Assembly (NCBI GenBank): GCA_963693365.1
Contig: CAVNZM010000002.1
Location: 13,020,001 to 13,084,000 of the forward strand
From: Amoebidium appalachense
Taxonomy: Eukaryota > Ichthyosporea
DNA: 64,000 nucleotides
Direction: 5' to 3'
Of this stretch, positions 26,529 through 37,960 are shown one piece after another. The position numbers were made by a program, and so were the translations under genes. The notes beneath the pieces are model-generated. The model ran no database searches. It had not been told where the DNA came from and was given only the letters and a program-made list of their open reading frames with translations. Numbering within the stretch: the first letter of the stretch is position 1; each line of letters starts with the position of its first letter.

Positions 26529-27304
26529 ATGCCTAAGAACAAGGGTGAGTTTTGGTTATTATTTCAGGTGTGCAGCAAAAATGGAAAAAAAAAAATATAG
26601 GTTACTTTACTTTGATGTGTCTAGTGGCACGGAACAACAAGGTGCTGGAGGCAAGGAGAAGCAGGGAGGCACATATGTGACAAGGCTTCTAAACTTGGAG
26701 GACCCCACTGTAGATGGGTGCAACTTTAACATATAATATGGGCAGCTTTGTGCGTGAATGATAACTTTATATCCATTTAGGGAAGATTTCAATTAACCCC
26801 AAGCGTGCTGATGTTCCGTGGGAAGAAAAAGGATAGAAGGGCAGCCAAGGGATACCGGAGTAAGTAGCTTGACAGGTGTACAGATTTGGAGTGACGTGTT
26901 GCTCAAATGTTTCTGGGAACGCAGGAAAGGGTGGTAAGAATCGCAGAAGGGGAAAGAACGAGAACGAGCTCCAGAAGCGCGAGCTTATCTTCAAGGAGGA
27001 TGGCCAAGGTGTGTTCTAGTTGGGACGGGATTGTGTATCATGGTGTTAGTCTTGTGAGAGGTGCTTTGCTTGTTTCTGGTCGTTGTAAACTGGCTTAGAT
27101 GGTGGGTTTGTAAGGTTTATAGATTAATGTGCCTTCCCTTTCCTTATGTCAGAGCTGGTAGTTTCGTAATGGATGCCAAGATGTGGTGGTGTTTGGGGCT
27201 GGTGTGTAGGTGAAATGGGCAGGTTATTCTGTTTTTCTCGGGGGGGGGGGGGGGGGGGGGATTTGGGGAGAGGGGGAGGGTAAGTTGAAAGGTCGGCTGT
27301 GTGT

Positions 27305-27337
<33 letters not shown>

Positions 27338-28746
27338 CAGGGGACGAGGGGAGGGGAAGGAGGGCTAAGAGGAATATGGGCGGGGCGAGTGGGAAGGGGG
27401 GGGGGGGGAGGGATACGAATCAACCATTTACTGTATTTCTGTTTTCCTTCTTTCGGACCATCTCTGTTATTTGTTTTCTCTTCTTCTCTCTTTTTTTTCC
27501 TGGGGGGACTGTGGTGAGGAGCTAACGGGGTTAAGGATATGGTAGAGGAACAGCAGGTGACGCGATCGCGAGATGCATATGATACAGGCCTTACCGGATG
27601 TTCTCTGCACACTGCACACTCCCACACCTGCTTCCTCTTGTACATGTTTTATCCCCTCCCCTCCGGTTGTGAAGTATTACTCTAACGTTGCCTGTCAAAG
27701 TGCATCTCCCCCGGAGCCCCCCCCCCCCACCACCACCAACACCACCACCACCACCAAACACTACAGGCATGCGCACATGCACACACACACACACACACAC
27801 AATTAAGCACCACGCACTTCATGCATGCATGTGCACATGGACACACACACACACACACACACACCTTGGTACACCCTATATTCACTGGGGCACACACGCA
27901 CACACACACACACACATACACAAATAGAAACACACCCATGTGCCTCTCGCTACGGGGCAGTTTTGGTCCTCCCCCCCCCCCCCCCCCCCCCCTCCCCCCG
28001 CCGCCTTACTTTGTTTTCTCTCTATTTTCTCCCCCCACTACCCTTCTTCTCCTCTCCCCTTCCCGTACCCACTATTTCTTCCATTTTTCTTCCCACCTAC
28101 CTAAGTTTCAGCTCGAAAGGTGACTTTTTGCAAAGGTGTCTTACTCGTCTTGGCCACCCCTTTTATTTCACGTTTACCTGTCTAACGCCTGTGTGCACAG
28201 AATATGCGCAGGTGATCAAGATGTTGGGCAACGGTCGATTGGAGGCTTTTTGCTTCGACGGTGAGACCAGACTGTGCCATATCCGCGGCAAGCTCAGGAA
28301 AAAGGTGCGTGATGGGCGGTGTTGTGTAAAATCTAGTGATGTGTGAACACGTGTGCAACACACACACACACACACACACACACTCAGGTGCGCACACACA
28401 AGCACATAAAAGCACGTATGCATGCACATTCAATACACACAGACATTTTCACACAAATGCACCATAAACACACAAATTGCACGCAGCGCATCGACACCTG
28501 CTGCATCTGCATGCGCCCAGAGCACCACACAGATACACTTCACACGCAGGGGCACACAAACACACACGCGCGCGCACACACACACACCTTGATGTCCATG
28601 TCAGCCACAATCACAAGACACATGCGTGAGCGCACACGAGGCACACATAGACATGGCAGACGAATGGCTTTTGCAGTACATACTGCAAGCGATGTTTACT
28701 ACGCAAGCACTGCAGGCAGCTCAGCTCACTATTTCATTGGCTGAAC

Positions 28747-28779
<33 letters not shown>

Positions 28780-29590
28780 TCCCCCCCCCCCCTCCCGCGG
28801 GGGGGGGGGGGGGGGGGGGGGGGCATACCCACCTCAACATGCATAATTGATATCCTATTGCGGTTGTGCACATGCAAGGCCTGTGTGTGTATCCACGTGT
28901 GTGTGGTGTTTTTTTTTTTTTTGGTGGGGGGGGGGGGGGGGGGGGGGGAATAGGCAGGCATAGGAGCTTATGAAGGTCGTGACAAACGGTTTTGGGTCGT
29001 AATTAGTACCAGGGCTTGTTCTTTTGCGCGGCCAGGGAGAGGGGGTGGGGGGTTATTGAGAGACTGTGTGGTGGTTGTTGGGGGAAGGGGGGTAGGCATT
29101 TGTTGTCATTTTTTCAATTGTTATTATTGTTGTTATTCTTATTATTGTTATTGTTAGTATTATTGTTGTTATTATTATGGCCCCTGACTCGATGGTTGTG
29201 TGAGCAGGTGTGGATCGGACAGGGAGACATTATTCTTGTGGGTCTGCGTGACTACCAGGATGCAAAGGCTGACGTCATCCTCAAGTACAACGCCGAGGAG
29301 GCACGCAACTTGAAGACCTACGGAGAGCTGCCTGCTAACGGTACGTGTGTGTGCTTGTGTGGGTGGGTTGGTGGGTGGGTGGGTGTGTATTTGTGTTAGT
29401 GTGTGTGTGTGTGTGTGTGTGCGTACCGAACTCTCTGTCGGTTTGGGTGTGGTGGGGTGGGGTGAGGGTGGTGGCTGGATGGGTTGATGGGTGCAGCAGT
29501 TTGTCTCTGTTGTGTGATTGCACATGGTGCTGTGTCTGTACACAATGCAGGGCCGCCGCAGTCGCCGATGCAAGCATGCACACGTGTAAA

Positions 29591-29632
<42 letters not shown>

Positions 29633-30320
29633 TGAGCAGAAAAGTGCAAGAGTCGGAAAATTAAGGACGTAAGGTTTGCTGCGCTGATGGGTCTATTGTT
29701 GTAGAATGCACGAAAAGTCTGATTGCAGGGTTTTTATGGAGAGGAGCATGTTCGTGGGTGTGTGTGTGTGTATGTGTGTGTGGAGGGAGGGGGGGGGGCT
29801 AATGCTATCACATTTATACCCACTCTGATATATCAAATTGCATAGCCATTCAACTATAGTTCATGTGTTTGTGTGTGTGTGTGTGCGTGCGTGCGTGTAT
29901 GTAGGGGAGCGGAAGGGATGATAGAAGTACAATACAGCTATCAATGGTATCAAATACAAACCTCTAAACTCTTTTGTTTCAGCTACTTCACTTTATACAA
30001 TATTGAGGCTAACGCTGTGCCGTGTATTTTGCAGCCAAGATCAACGAGACGGACACGTTTGGTGAGGGTGAGGATGACGTCATGTTCGTGGACGATTACG
30101 AGTACTCGGACGAGGATATCGATGATGTACGTGCACTAACCCCATCCCCCCCCCCCCCCCCCCCCCGCGCCCTCTCCCAGTGTGTCGGTCACCCCATGTA
30201 CTTGTTATGGATGTCCTTTGTGTATGCTTTGCATCTGCATCGTGTTGTCCGTCGTTAATATGTATCGTACTTGTACTCTGTAACACAATCACAAAGCGCA
30301 TACCCCCTTCCCTCTCCTCC

Positions 30321-30357
<37 letters not shown>

Positions 30358-30590
30358 TTCCTATATATCTCTGTGCAGAAACATACCATGTTATATCACC
30401 CCGCCTGCACATAAACGAGAGCATGCTTCTGACAACCCCCCCTGCACACACATGCACACACAAGAAGAAGAAAAAAATCAGAACATCCACCTACGAGCAC
30501 GACCTTTCGCCGTCTTTCCTTGGTGGCTTCTTTTAGATCCCCCCCCCCCCCCCCCCCCCCCCTCCCCCTCCCCCCCCCCCCCCCCCCCCC

Positions 30591-30638
<48 letters not shown>

Positions 30639-30820
30639 CATATATAACCCTCAATCCCACCAACCCACCTATCCACTAAGACCACCTTGACTAAAAGAAA
30701 CACAGGAAAAGAAAGGTTTTAATGAAAGAGGAGGAGGAGGAGGAAAAAAAGAAAACGGGTGGTTCTGGTCAACGGAGACACATAGGTAGTTGCTAACTCT
30801 CCCTCTTTCTGCAGATCTAA
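26529..30820 (+). CDS. EIF1A: Translation initiation factor eIF1A, six exons
   Basis: Binds the A-site of the 40S subunit and promotes scanning and start-codon choice. Exons are 26529-26544, 26925-27008, 28201-28304, 29208-29340, 30035-30126 and 30815-30820; the last adds one codon and the stop. The total is 435 nt, 144 aa, the usual eukaryotic length. The basic N-terminal tail ([14 protein letters not shown]) is followed by the OB-fold with [15 protein letters not shown], and the acidic C-terminal tail ends DIDDI, the conserved end that contacts eIF5B. The 6-nt last exon is needed to finish this motif, which supports it. Intron 2 is G/GT-rich at its start and CA/C-rich at its end. Confidence 0.95.
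28753..28823. repeat. Poly-C run followed directly by poly-G run
   Basis: In eIF1A intron 3 a C-rich run of about 45 bases is followed, after CCCGC, by about 24 G. In RNA this can fold into a near-perfect GC hairpin. A second G run lies at about 28926-28948. Confidence 0.9.
30597..30636 (+). repeat. (CA)n array in eIF1A intron 5
   Basis: A (CA)n array of about 18 units follows two poly-C blocks in the last intron of eIF1A, upstream of its six-base terminal exon. Confidence 0.9.
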
Positions 30821-31164
30821 ATCTAGAGTCTCTTGTATGCTTCGACAAGGGAAGGCGCATCGACGTGTTCGTAGCGTTTTCTGTGTCTTCCCGTCTGAAT
30901 ACACGCACGAACATCAGCTTTATCGGTTTTCTAGGTCAAGAACGTACACCCTTTACATTCGCGATGCCGTGAACTGTATACATTTATTGGTTGCTGTATA
31001 TGCAAGTATTATCTTTGGCTTCCAGTGCACTTTTGCCCACCGTGTGTACTTGCGTTAGTTTTGTTCGTTGGTGTGGTTGGGCCCAGTTTGCAGTGAGATT
31101 GGCAATGACTGTATGCTGGTGCGTGGTGTGGCATGCATAGACTATAGTCGTGTGTGTGTGGAAC

Positions 31165-31170
31165 AATAAA
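31165..31170 (+). terminator. Candidate poly(A) signal for eIF1A
   Basis: AATAAA lies 345 bp after the eIF1A stop, followed by TG-rich sequence. Confidence 0.5.
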
Positions 31171-32224
31171 ATCTCTGCAGCCAATCTGTTGATTTGGCGG
31201 GGCACCAACTCTGATGTTGTGGTGTTGCTTGTTTTCCAGGATAACTTCAGGTCTAAAGCAAAAACCCCTTGTGAAGGAATCGTGCAGTGCTCGTGTATGG
31301 TAAGCTGCCGTGAGTCCAATTGACCTGACTCAGAGGTTCGTATTGTTGTGGCCAACTTCACATCGATGACACCTATTAACACTATATCACGATTTCCACG
31401 GCCACCCCCAGGACTAAAACACACGGGGGTATATACGAGATTTGTACACACGTCGTCTGTCCATCACTTCGAATTAAGAACCTCGGCCCGGCCCAGTGGC
31501 ACCCACCCACAAGCTCTGCAGTCACGTGTGATACATGCACATGCATGTTATAATCCTTCACTTTTACAATCCATCACCAAGCTGCACACTATGTAGAACT
31601 CAATTGGTCAAGTGCATGTACGGGTGTGCCGTGCAAGATGATCGGACAAGAAGACCGGGAGTTAACAAGATTCAACTCATTCCCATAGAGACCGTTACAA
31701 CCATGCCATGAACGTGGGTGTGTGTCCCTCAGTTTCTCGTCTAACTCACTACGGTCAGTGCATCGTGTGCACTTCAGAAAAAGAGAAACGTATATGTAGC
31801 GGACTTGTACCGTGAGTCTAATAACGCATATACACACGAAGTTTGCTGCGTGTAGGTAGGGAAGTCATAAAACCCGTGTGCTTTAGGGCAGCCATACACG
31901 AAACGTGAGATCTAGGTGAATTTGAATGAAGCAGTGCATGGTGGCATCGGTGTGTATCGGGAGTCACACTCTTTCTCATACAATTGCGCTTTCTCTCCTC
32001 AATGACAAGATGCAAGTGCGCAATGGTCTGACAACATGCAAGTGCACAATTGCGCATCCATTTCCAGTGCAGCATGCATGTTTGCGCCCCTGACCCACGG
32101 CTGTGTCAAGTAATACGAAGCAAGCACAGAGTTGTCCACTGGCCAAGTTTGGGTTGCAAAAACAATGATTTGCTTCTGCCAGAGTGCATAGTGTGTCTGT
32201 GTCCAGTCCTGATCGGCCTTGGGA

Positions 32225-32440
32225 TGTTTCAGAAATCTTCTATGATACACACACAGCCTGAGTCGGCACGGCTGCAAACTTTTGAGACACGCTTGTCCTG
32301 TCAGTCTTCACGCAGAATGCTCACAGCATGGGTGTTTCAGAACTCTTCCGTGATATGTACACACACAGCCTGAGTCGGCACGGCTGCAACCTTTTGAAGC
32401 ATGCTTGTCCTGTCATTCTTCACACAGAATGCTCACTGTT
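32225..32440 (+). repeat. 108-bp imperfect tandem duplication
   Basis: Two adjacent copies (32225-32332 and 32333-32440) share TGTTTCAG at their start, an internal CAGCCTGAGTCGGCACGGCT and a matching end (CAGAATGCTCAC). They differ by several substitutions and small indels. The repeat lies about 430 bp from the first virus-like coding sequence. Confidence 0.8.
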
Positions 32441-32866
32441 TTAAATCTGGTACAGCACTTTATTTTCTTGTTAAAACTCGGTTGTGGTTCCTGCCACGTC
32501 ATTCACATGATATACAAGCACTGCACATACATACACTGTCACTACTTTCCACCACTCTAGCCAGCAGACAATCTATGTCTCTTGACTACACATTCACGCC
32601 CCGAACGCTGCCATAAAACAAATAACAGGCCGCGTCACAAGGTGCCATTAGCTGCTCTGAAAAGAGCTGCTGATGACGTTTGCGTTCAAACATTTTTAGT
32701 ATCATGTTTCGTAAAAACCACGCCCTGGAGTGCTGCCTAAGAGATGAATCCCGTCAGCCGCAAGCACCAGGTGCCATATTTCTCACCACCTTCACAAGGA
32801 GGGCAGCAGGAAAGATGAGTAGTGGTCACACACAAAGCCCAAAAAGGGCAAAGTTTACGACGGTGT

Positions 32867-34386
32867 TTATGCGTTGCGCCCATGTGCGTTCAGCAAGGGG
32901 TTGTTGATCTTGTGGCGCCAGTCCAGAGGCGTCAGGTCCGAGTAGGACACCTCGTGTGGCAGCGCTTTCACATCCTCACCCTCGTAATTCACGGCCAGAC
33001 GGAAGAAGAGAGGGTGAAGGTCGTCAGTGTTGGCGGAGACATGATGGTCGCTGTCCGTGCGGGAGTGGTTGCGCCAAGACGATGGGTGAAGATCGTCAAG
33101 GGGGTAGTTGCAGANNNNNNNNNNNNNNNNNNNNNNNNNNNNNNNNNNNNNNNNNNNNNNNNNNNNNNNNNNNNNNNNNNNNNNNNNNNNNNNNNNNNNN
33201 NNNNNNNNNNNNNNNNNNNNNNNNNNNNNNNNNNNNNNNNNNNNNNNNNNNNNNNNNNNNNNNNNNNNNNNNNNNNNNNNNNNNNNNNNNNNNNNNNNNN
33301 NNNNNNNNNNNNNNNNNNNNNNNNNNNNNNNNNNNNNNNNNNNNNNNNNNNNNNNNNNNNNNNNNNNNNNNNNNNNNNNNNNNNNNNNNNNNNNNNNNNN
33401 NNNNNNNNNNNNNNNNNNNNNNNNNNNNNNNNNNNNNNNNNNNNNNNNNNNNNNNNNNNNNNNNNNNNNNNNNNNNNNNNNNNNNNNNNNNNNNNNNNNN
33501 NNNNNNNNNNNNNNNNNNNNNNNNNNNNNNNNNNNNNNNNNNNNNNNNNNNNNNNNNNNNNNNNNNNNNNNNNNNNNNNNNNNNNNNNNNNNNNNNNNNN
33601 NNNNNNNNNNNNNNCCTTGACGTTGAACTCCTGCGGCAGCGTTGGCCCCGCCACCATGTCCGGGATGGGCATCATCGGCGCGTCCGTGTTCGCCAGCCCG
33701 CGGATCTCGGCAAAGTCGTGTGTGCGGATCCCCCTGCGTGCATGCACCACCTTCTCTGGGTCCACGCGTGCCGGGTTTGTCGCGTATGTCGGTAGCGGCG
33801 GCCGCACGCCCTGCTGTGCATCCTCCCTGCTGTTCAGCACGGCCTCCGGCCGGGCTCCCTCGTTGCGCATGTTGCCGTTGTACACTGGCGCGCGCGTGCG
33901 TGTGCGGTACAGCTCACGCATGTAGTTGCTGCGCGACTGCTGTTCCTCGGGATGCACATGGCCGTCGACGGCAGCACCTGCCAGCACGGCCACGGTCTGG
34001 GGGAGGGGTGTGCGGTCGGCGGCGTTGGCGGCGTCGTCGAAGGGCTTCTGCCGTTGGTAGGGCGAGAGGTAGCGGAATCTGCCGTAGTGCTCGTCATGGG
34101 GCACCTCCATGACCTTGGTGTTGAGACGGTCGAGGGGGTTGAACGGCCGATTGAGGCCGAGGGCGTCAGTGGCCCCGGCGTGCGGTGCATAAAGGGTGTT
34201 CCTGTCGAGGTTCAGGTTAGGCTGGAAGTCTGCGGGGGACAGGGGCGGGGCGGGCTTGGACGGAGGGTCCGGGTTGTCAAACCCCCAGGCCTGATAGAAC
34301 GGATTGCCTTCGTGCGAACTCACGTACAGGTAGACCACCGCCAAACACACGATTGCAAGGGCGAGCTCCGAGTGCGAACTGTCCAT
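32867..34386 (-). CDS. N-terminally anchored virion-like protein, interrupted by gap
   Basis: The N-terminal part (33615-34386, 257 codons) starts with a hydrophobic segment (about residues 7-23) followed by a long proline-rich, polar chain, the layout of a type III membrane-anchored protein. The C-terminal part (32867-33114) lies beyond a 500-base gap and ends HGRNA at a TAA. Its best frame differs from that of the first part, which means little because 500 N is a conventional gap length. That both parts belong to one gene is inferred from strand and lack of other starts or stops. Family not recognised. It leads a run of minus-strand genes. Confidence 0.55.
33115..33614. other. Assembly gap of exactly 500 N
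   Basis: The round number suggests a placeholder for an unknown length. Both sides are virus-like coding sequence on the same strand. Confidence 0.98.
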
Positions 34387-34444
34387 TGAGAAGGGCTACA
34401 TTAATGCCACCGCCACGGGTTGGCGCTGTTTATTGCCTGTGCGC

Positions 34445-34969
34445 TCAGCGCCGGCACACCTGGTAGTCGACCACGTACCGCACGCGGTCCCGCAGCGTCC
34501 GCAGGTGGCTGACCCCAAACAGCCGCCCGTGCTTGTTGACCTTGCGGTCAAGGCACACCTCGAGCGCGCCCTCGCACGGCCGCCACTGGTTGTCAGGGCA
34601 CAGGATCTCGAGCGTGACCTTGGTCAGGCGCACACTCTTGTGGATGTTGCCGTTCGAGTCGATGGTGTTGGACTCCGTGTACGGCACCAGCGGCTTGCGC
34701 CCGTCCATTAGGCCCCAGCCGTTGGCCACCTCCAAGTCGACGTAGCTGTTCTCAGACCCCACATCGTACACCAGCTTGAACGTCTTCTTCTGCCCCGCCA
34801 CGCGCACCATCACCATGTGCGTCTTCGAGCACTCGGGGATCAGGAACACCGGCACCTTGCTGTGCCGCGTCGACGTCCGCCGCACGCACGTCTCGAGCCG
34901 TCGTGCCCGGCAAGCGCAGCCGCGCCCTCTGGCTTTGCGTTTTCGTTGATGCATACTGGGGGCCCACAA
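34445..34969 (-). CDS. Retropepsin-like aspartic protease (tentative)
   Basis: 174 aa; the start may be the in-frame ATG five codons in (34954). A basic N-terminal 30 residues is followed by a domain of about 130 aa that looks like a single retropepsin-type lobe: hydrophobic-D-V-G-S at residues 67-72 (D69 would be catalytic, the usual T/S replaced by V), a downstream flap-like region, and near the C-terminus GRLFGVSHLRTL plus VVDY, matching the family's second conserved block. If right, it would act as a dimer and could process virion proteins. The call rests on motif order only. AATAAA lies 10 bp past the stop. Confidence 0.35.
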   Translation of the reverse strand: MWAPSMHQRKRKARGRGCACRARRLETCVRRTSTRHSKVPVFLIPECSKTHMVMVRVAGQKKTFKLVYDVGSENSYVDLEVANGWGLMDGRKPLVPYTESNTIDSNGNIHKSVRLTKVTLEILCPDNQWRPCEGALEVCLDRKVNKHGRLFGVSHLRTLRDRVRYVVDYQVCRR

Positions 34970-35001
34970 TGTAGCGTTGGCCGCTCAACGGCCGCGCCTT
35001 T

Positions 35002-35298
35002 TTAGGGCTTCTTGAAGCTCTTCCAGCACCGCCGTTTGCGGCAGCAGCCCCGCTTGGGCTTCTTGCGCCCGGGAACCAGGCCCTTGCACTGGCCGGCGTA
35101 CGAGCACATGACGTACTTCATGTTGTAGTCGGTGACGCGCTTGATCCACTCGGGATCCGCCGAGGGGAAGCGCTTGTAGAGGTCCTGGCCGATCATGGCC
35201 TTGACGTGGTGGTCTGTGATGCCCGTGCTTTCCGGTAACATTTGCAGAAGGCGCAAAAACATATGCTGCGTCGCGCCGTGGGAGCTATTTTGGTTCAC
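35002..35298 (-). CDS. Small basic protein with Cys/Lys/Arg-rich tail
   Basis: 98 aa. The N-terminal two thirds is mixed helical sequence; the last 25 residues are almost all K, R, C, G and P (GRKKPKRGCC and so on), typical of nucleic-acid-binding or virion core proteins. It starts 10 bp from the stop of the large upstream gene at 35308. Function unknown. Confidence 0.6.
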   Translation of the reverse strand: MNQNSSHGATQHMFLRLLQMLPESTGITDHHVKAMIGQDLYKRFPSADPEWIKRVTDYNMKYVMCSYAGQCKGLVPGRKKPKRGCCRKRRCWKSFKKP

Positions 35299-35307
35299 AA
35301 CGCCTGC

Positions 35308-37935
35308 CTACTTGACGAGTCGCAACAGCACCGTGTACCGACCGACCACGAGGTTGTCTTCCAAATCACGCACCTCGACTGACACGGACGTGGCCGCGGT
35401 GCGGTGCATGAGCCACATCTGCCCGTGCGAGCTCAGGAGGTCCGCGCGCACCGTGTGGCCGTCACGCACCAGCACGTACGTCAGACCCGGGCGGGAGCGG
35501 CCGGCGTAGTCGCTGCTGTTCGAGGCTGTGGTATCGACGGCTGGAGAGTCCGACCGAACCGACGGTCGGCTCCAGCTCACGCCCTTGCCGAAGACTCCGT
35601 CTATCGTTACAAAGAAGAGGAGGGTGGCAGGGGCAGGCCTGAGGCACGGAACTACAACGTCATGTCCGTCAGTGTAAAAGTATCTCTTGGGCGGGCGAAA
35701 CTGCACAATCCCCACCCTATCCAGGGTGCTGTTTTGGAGGAACGCCCTTTGGTAGAAGGGGGTACTGGTATTAACTGTTAGGTTAAGAGGTGCGGGAACA
35801 TCTAAATCATCCACAAACTGGTTGAAGAATGTATAAACACGAGTCGAGTATATTTTTTTCGTTGGCTCTGATATACCGAGGGCTCTGCAAAGGGGGCCAT
35901 CGAGCTCTACATGTACTGGTGTGTTGAACCAATGTGGCGACACATGAACCAGATGGCGAAGATACAGGGACTCGTTGTTCCATAACAGGGCCTTTTCCCA
36001 ATTAGGACGAACAAAAACGGTGTAGGTATTCAGCACGTTAGAATCACCCAATTGTTGGAACCTCATTCTTCGGTACACTGTCATGAGATCCTCACCAAGC
36101 CTTTTCCAAGAAATATCTGCACTGGATGCTGGGAATGCGTACATCAGCGCAAAATACTCAGCACCATAGGCTTCCATCCATGGCCGCTTAATAGTTGTTG
36201 AGTTATCATACGGTGCTTCGGGAAAGCGAAATGCTTCGTAGACATACTCGTTAGCTGGCACAGTTTTTCTTTCCCTTAGGCACACCTCTGCAAGTTCTGT
36301 TGAAGATTTTACATCTAGGTAGAATGGCATTCTGAAGTCACGCGTGATCTTGGATAAGTCGATTCTATTGTCAACATGTGGGTTGCAGGGTGATAAGCTG
36401 ACTTCAAACGCGTGAACACTGAATTGCAATTGTTGTGTTTGCACCTCCACGGTGGTGCCCACAGGAACATCGGTCCCAGGGGTTCGGGAATTCGATATGT
36501 AGTAAATGTAGAATCCGTCAATCTCCACCTTGTATATCGTGTGTCTATCAGAACCATCTGATACACCACCGCAAAATTTCCAAAAGAACCGATACAGCAT
36601 ACTCTCCCAAAGTACATGCTCAATTGTATAGTCCACCTGGTCAGTATTGTTCGTATTATTATAAAGAGGTAAACCAAAAAGGAGTCCCTTGTGCACTCGT
36701 GCTAACGGGGTCGCGCTTGATAGCGTTTTTCGGGCAATAATGGTTATCGAATGAAGCTCTTGTGGTTTTAGAAGAGACCCTGGCATGTACCCACCAGCTT
36801 GCAACCACGCGTGCAGCTCATAGGGTATTGCTGTTAAGGGCTTGGGCTCGGGCAGTGTTGTGGTCGAGTGAATTCGAAGTCTAGTGTAACTTGCACCATG
36901 TTGGGGTTCTGAATACCCAGTTTTTGGTGTATCAAATATGGCCCTGTCGCTTGCCATGCCCTCTCCAAAATCTCGATCCCTTGTAATGTCAACCAATCCA
37001 TGAAAAGTAGCAGATGTAGTCCAAACAGCCAAAGGGCCGTTCTCTGTCCGTCTTGGATGTTGCATTGCTACTAACCTGCTCTGGTTGTCAGGTAGGTCTA
37101 AGAAAGTGATGGTGTAATCTACTAGACGGCCCCATTCATATGGCCTCCACTCCCACCGAATGAAACGTGGAATAGCTGTACCATTGATGGATATGTCCTG
37201 TATTAGAGGTTTTGTAGGAATGAGTACCTCTGGGCTCAGAGTTGAATTCTTATAACCAATCGACATTCTGTCGTAAACCTGTTCTATTGATCCATAGGCC
37301 ATTTCAATTTCCAGATTGATACATTTCACCATTGTCTTCAAAAGCTCGTCGACCGTGTAGCGACCTTCGGGGATATCCACGCTGATATTGATATCTCGAC
37401 TCGCCGGCGGCTCAGCTGGTGACCTAGTAATGAAAGGTGCGTCTCGCACCAGACAGTTAACACCGTTGTTTTCTGCCGTGACAATAAATCCCTCCTCTGC
37501 CCCCCCATGCACAGTCACAGACTCCACCCGCACCCCTCGCACCCCGTGCACGCGCTGCGCGAGCTTTGTGGTCACCTTTGAATCGGGTTCGCTCATCGAA
37601 TTGCTCACGAGCACATATTCATCCTCCACCCTACCGCTTGCCTCCCGGGTGTATCCACCCATCCCTCCGCGCACGTTTCCCCCATCCGCCTCCCGCCCCC
37701 CCGACGCAGGGAGCGCCACGGAATTTTCCTGTGCGGGTAGTGGCTGCGTCTGCGCCTGCAGAACCGCACCCCCCACGCCCTGCTTGTTTGACTCCCTCTG
37801 CAGTTTTGCCTGGTCCCCGCCCTCGACCAGTGCCTTCATCTCGGCGTAGATCTTGGCCCGGGACCCCGAGTACAGGGGCATGGCGGGCGTGCGCGACGCA
37901 CGCCGCCCGTCGCTGTCTGAACCCCGCGTGGCCAT
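35308..37935 (-). CDS. Large virion-like protein, candidate capsid component
   Basis: 875 aa, the longest open frame in the virus-like block. A low-complexity N-terminal 130 residues precedes a region beginning with HGVRGVRVE (about 130-138) and IPEGRYTVDELL (about 188-199). The protein ends with a strand pattern D-x(5)-VVGRY-x(4)-RLVK. The protein at 52807-54165 has the same three landmarks in the same order and spacing, so the two look like distant paralogues. Phrases of the type P-G-x-Y-T are common in beta-rich structural proteins of dsDNA viruses. No transmembrane segment is visible. The AT-richer middle (about 35.7-37.4 kb) differs from the GC-rich neighbours. Structural role is inferred. 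Confidence 0.5.
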   Translation of the reverse strand: MATRGSDSDGRRASRTPAMPLYSGSRAKIYAEMKALVEGGDQAKLQRESNKQGVGGAVLQAQTQPLPAQENSVALPASGGREADGGNVRGGMGGYTREASGRVEDEYVLVSNSMSEPDSKVTTKLAQRVHGVRGVRVESVTVHGGAEEGFIVTAENNGVNCLVRDAPFITRSPAEPPASRDINISVDIPEGRYTVDELLKTMVKCINLEIEMAYGSIEQVYDRMSIGYKNSTLSPEVLIPTKPLIQDISINGTAIPRFIRWEWRPYEWGRLVDYTITFLDLPDNQSRLVAMQHPRRTENGPLAVWTTSATFHGLVDITRDRDFGEGMASDRAIFDTPKTGYSEPQHGASYTRLRIHSTTTLPEPKPLTAIPYELHAWLQAGGYMPGSLLKPQELHSITIIARKTLSSATPLARVHKGLLFGLPLYNNTNNTDQVDYTIEHVLWESMLYRFFWKFCGGVSDGSDRHTIYKVEIDGFYIYYISNSRTPGTDVPVGTTVEVQTQQLQFSVHAFEVSLSPCNPHVDNRIDLSKITRDFRMPFYLDVKSSTELAEVCLRERKTVPANEYVYEAFRFPEAPYDNSTTIKRPWMEAYGAEYFALMYAFPASSADISWKRLGEDLMTVYRRMRFQQLGDSNVLNTYTVFVRPNWEKALLWNNESLYLRHLVHVSPHWFNTPVHVELDGPLCRALGISEPTKKIYSTRVYTFFNQFVDDLDVPAPLNLTVNTSTPFYQRAFLQNSTLDRVGIVQFRPPKRYFYTDGHDVVVPCLRPAPATLLFFVTIDGVFGKGVSWSRPSVRSDSPAVDTTASNSSDYAGRSRPGLTYVLVRDGHTVRADLLSSHGQMWLMHRTAATSVSVEVRDLEDNLVVGRYTVLLRLVK

Positions 37936-37960
37936 TAGTGAGTCTCACCATTTTATTGGA

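Larger units (their letters stand above)
30821..32866. other. Host-to-virus transition region
   Basis: After the eIF1A 3' region the homopolymers disappear and composition becomes even. No gene is supported. The sequence is unbroken up to the first virus-like coding sequence, so the junction lies somewhere between about 31.2 and 32.87 kb, and I see no obvious flanking repeat that marks it. The only structure found is a 108-bp tandem duplication. Confidence 0.5.
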
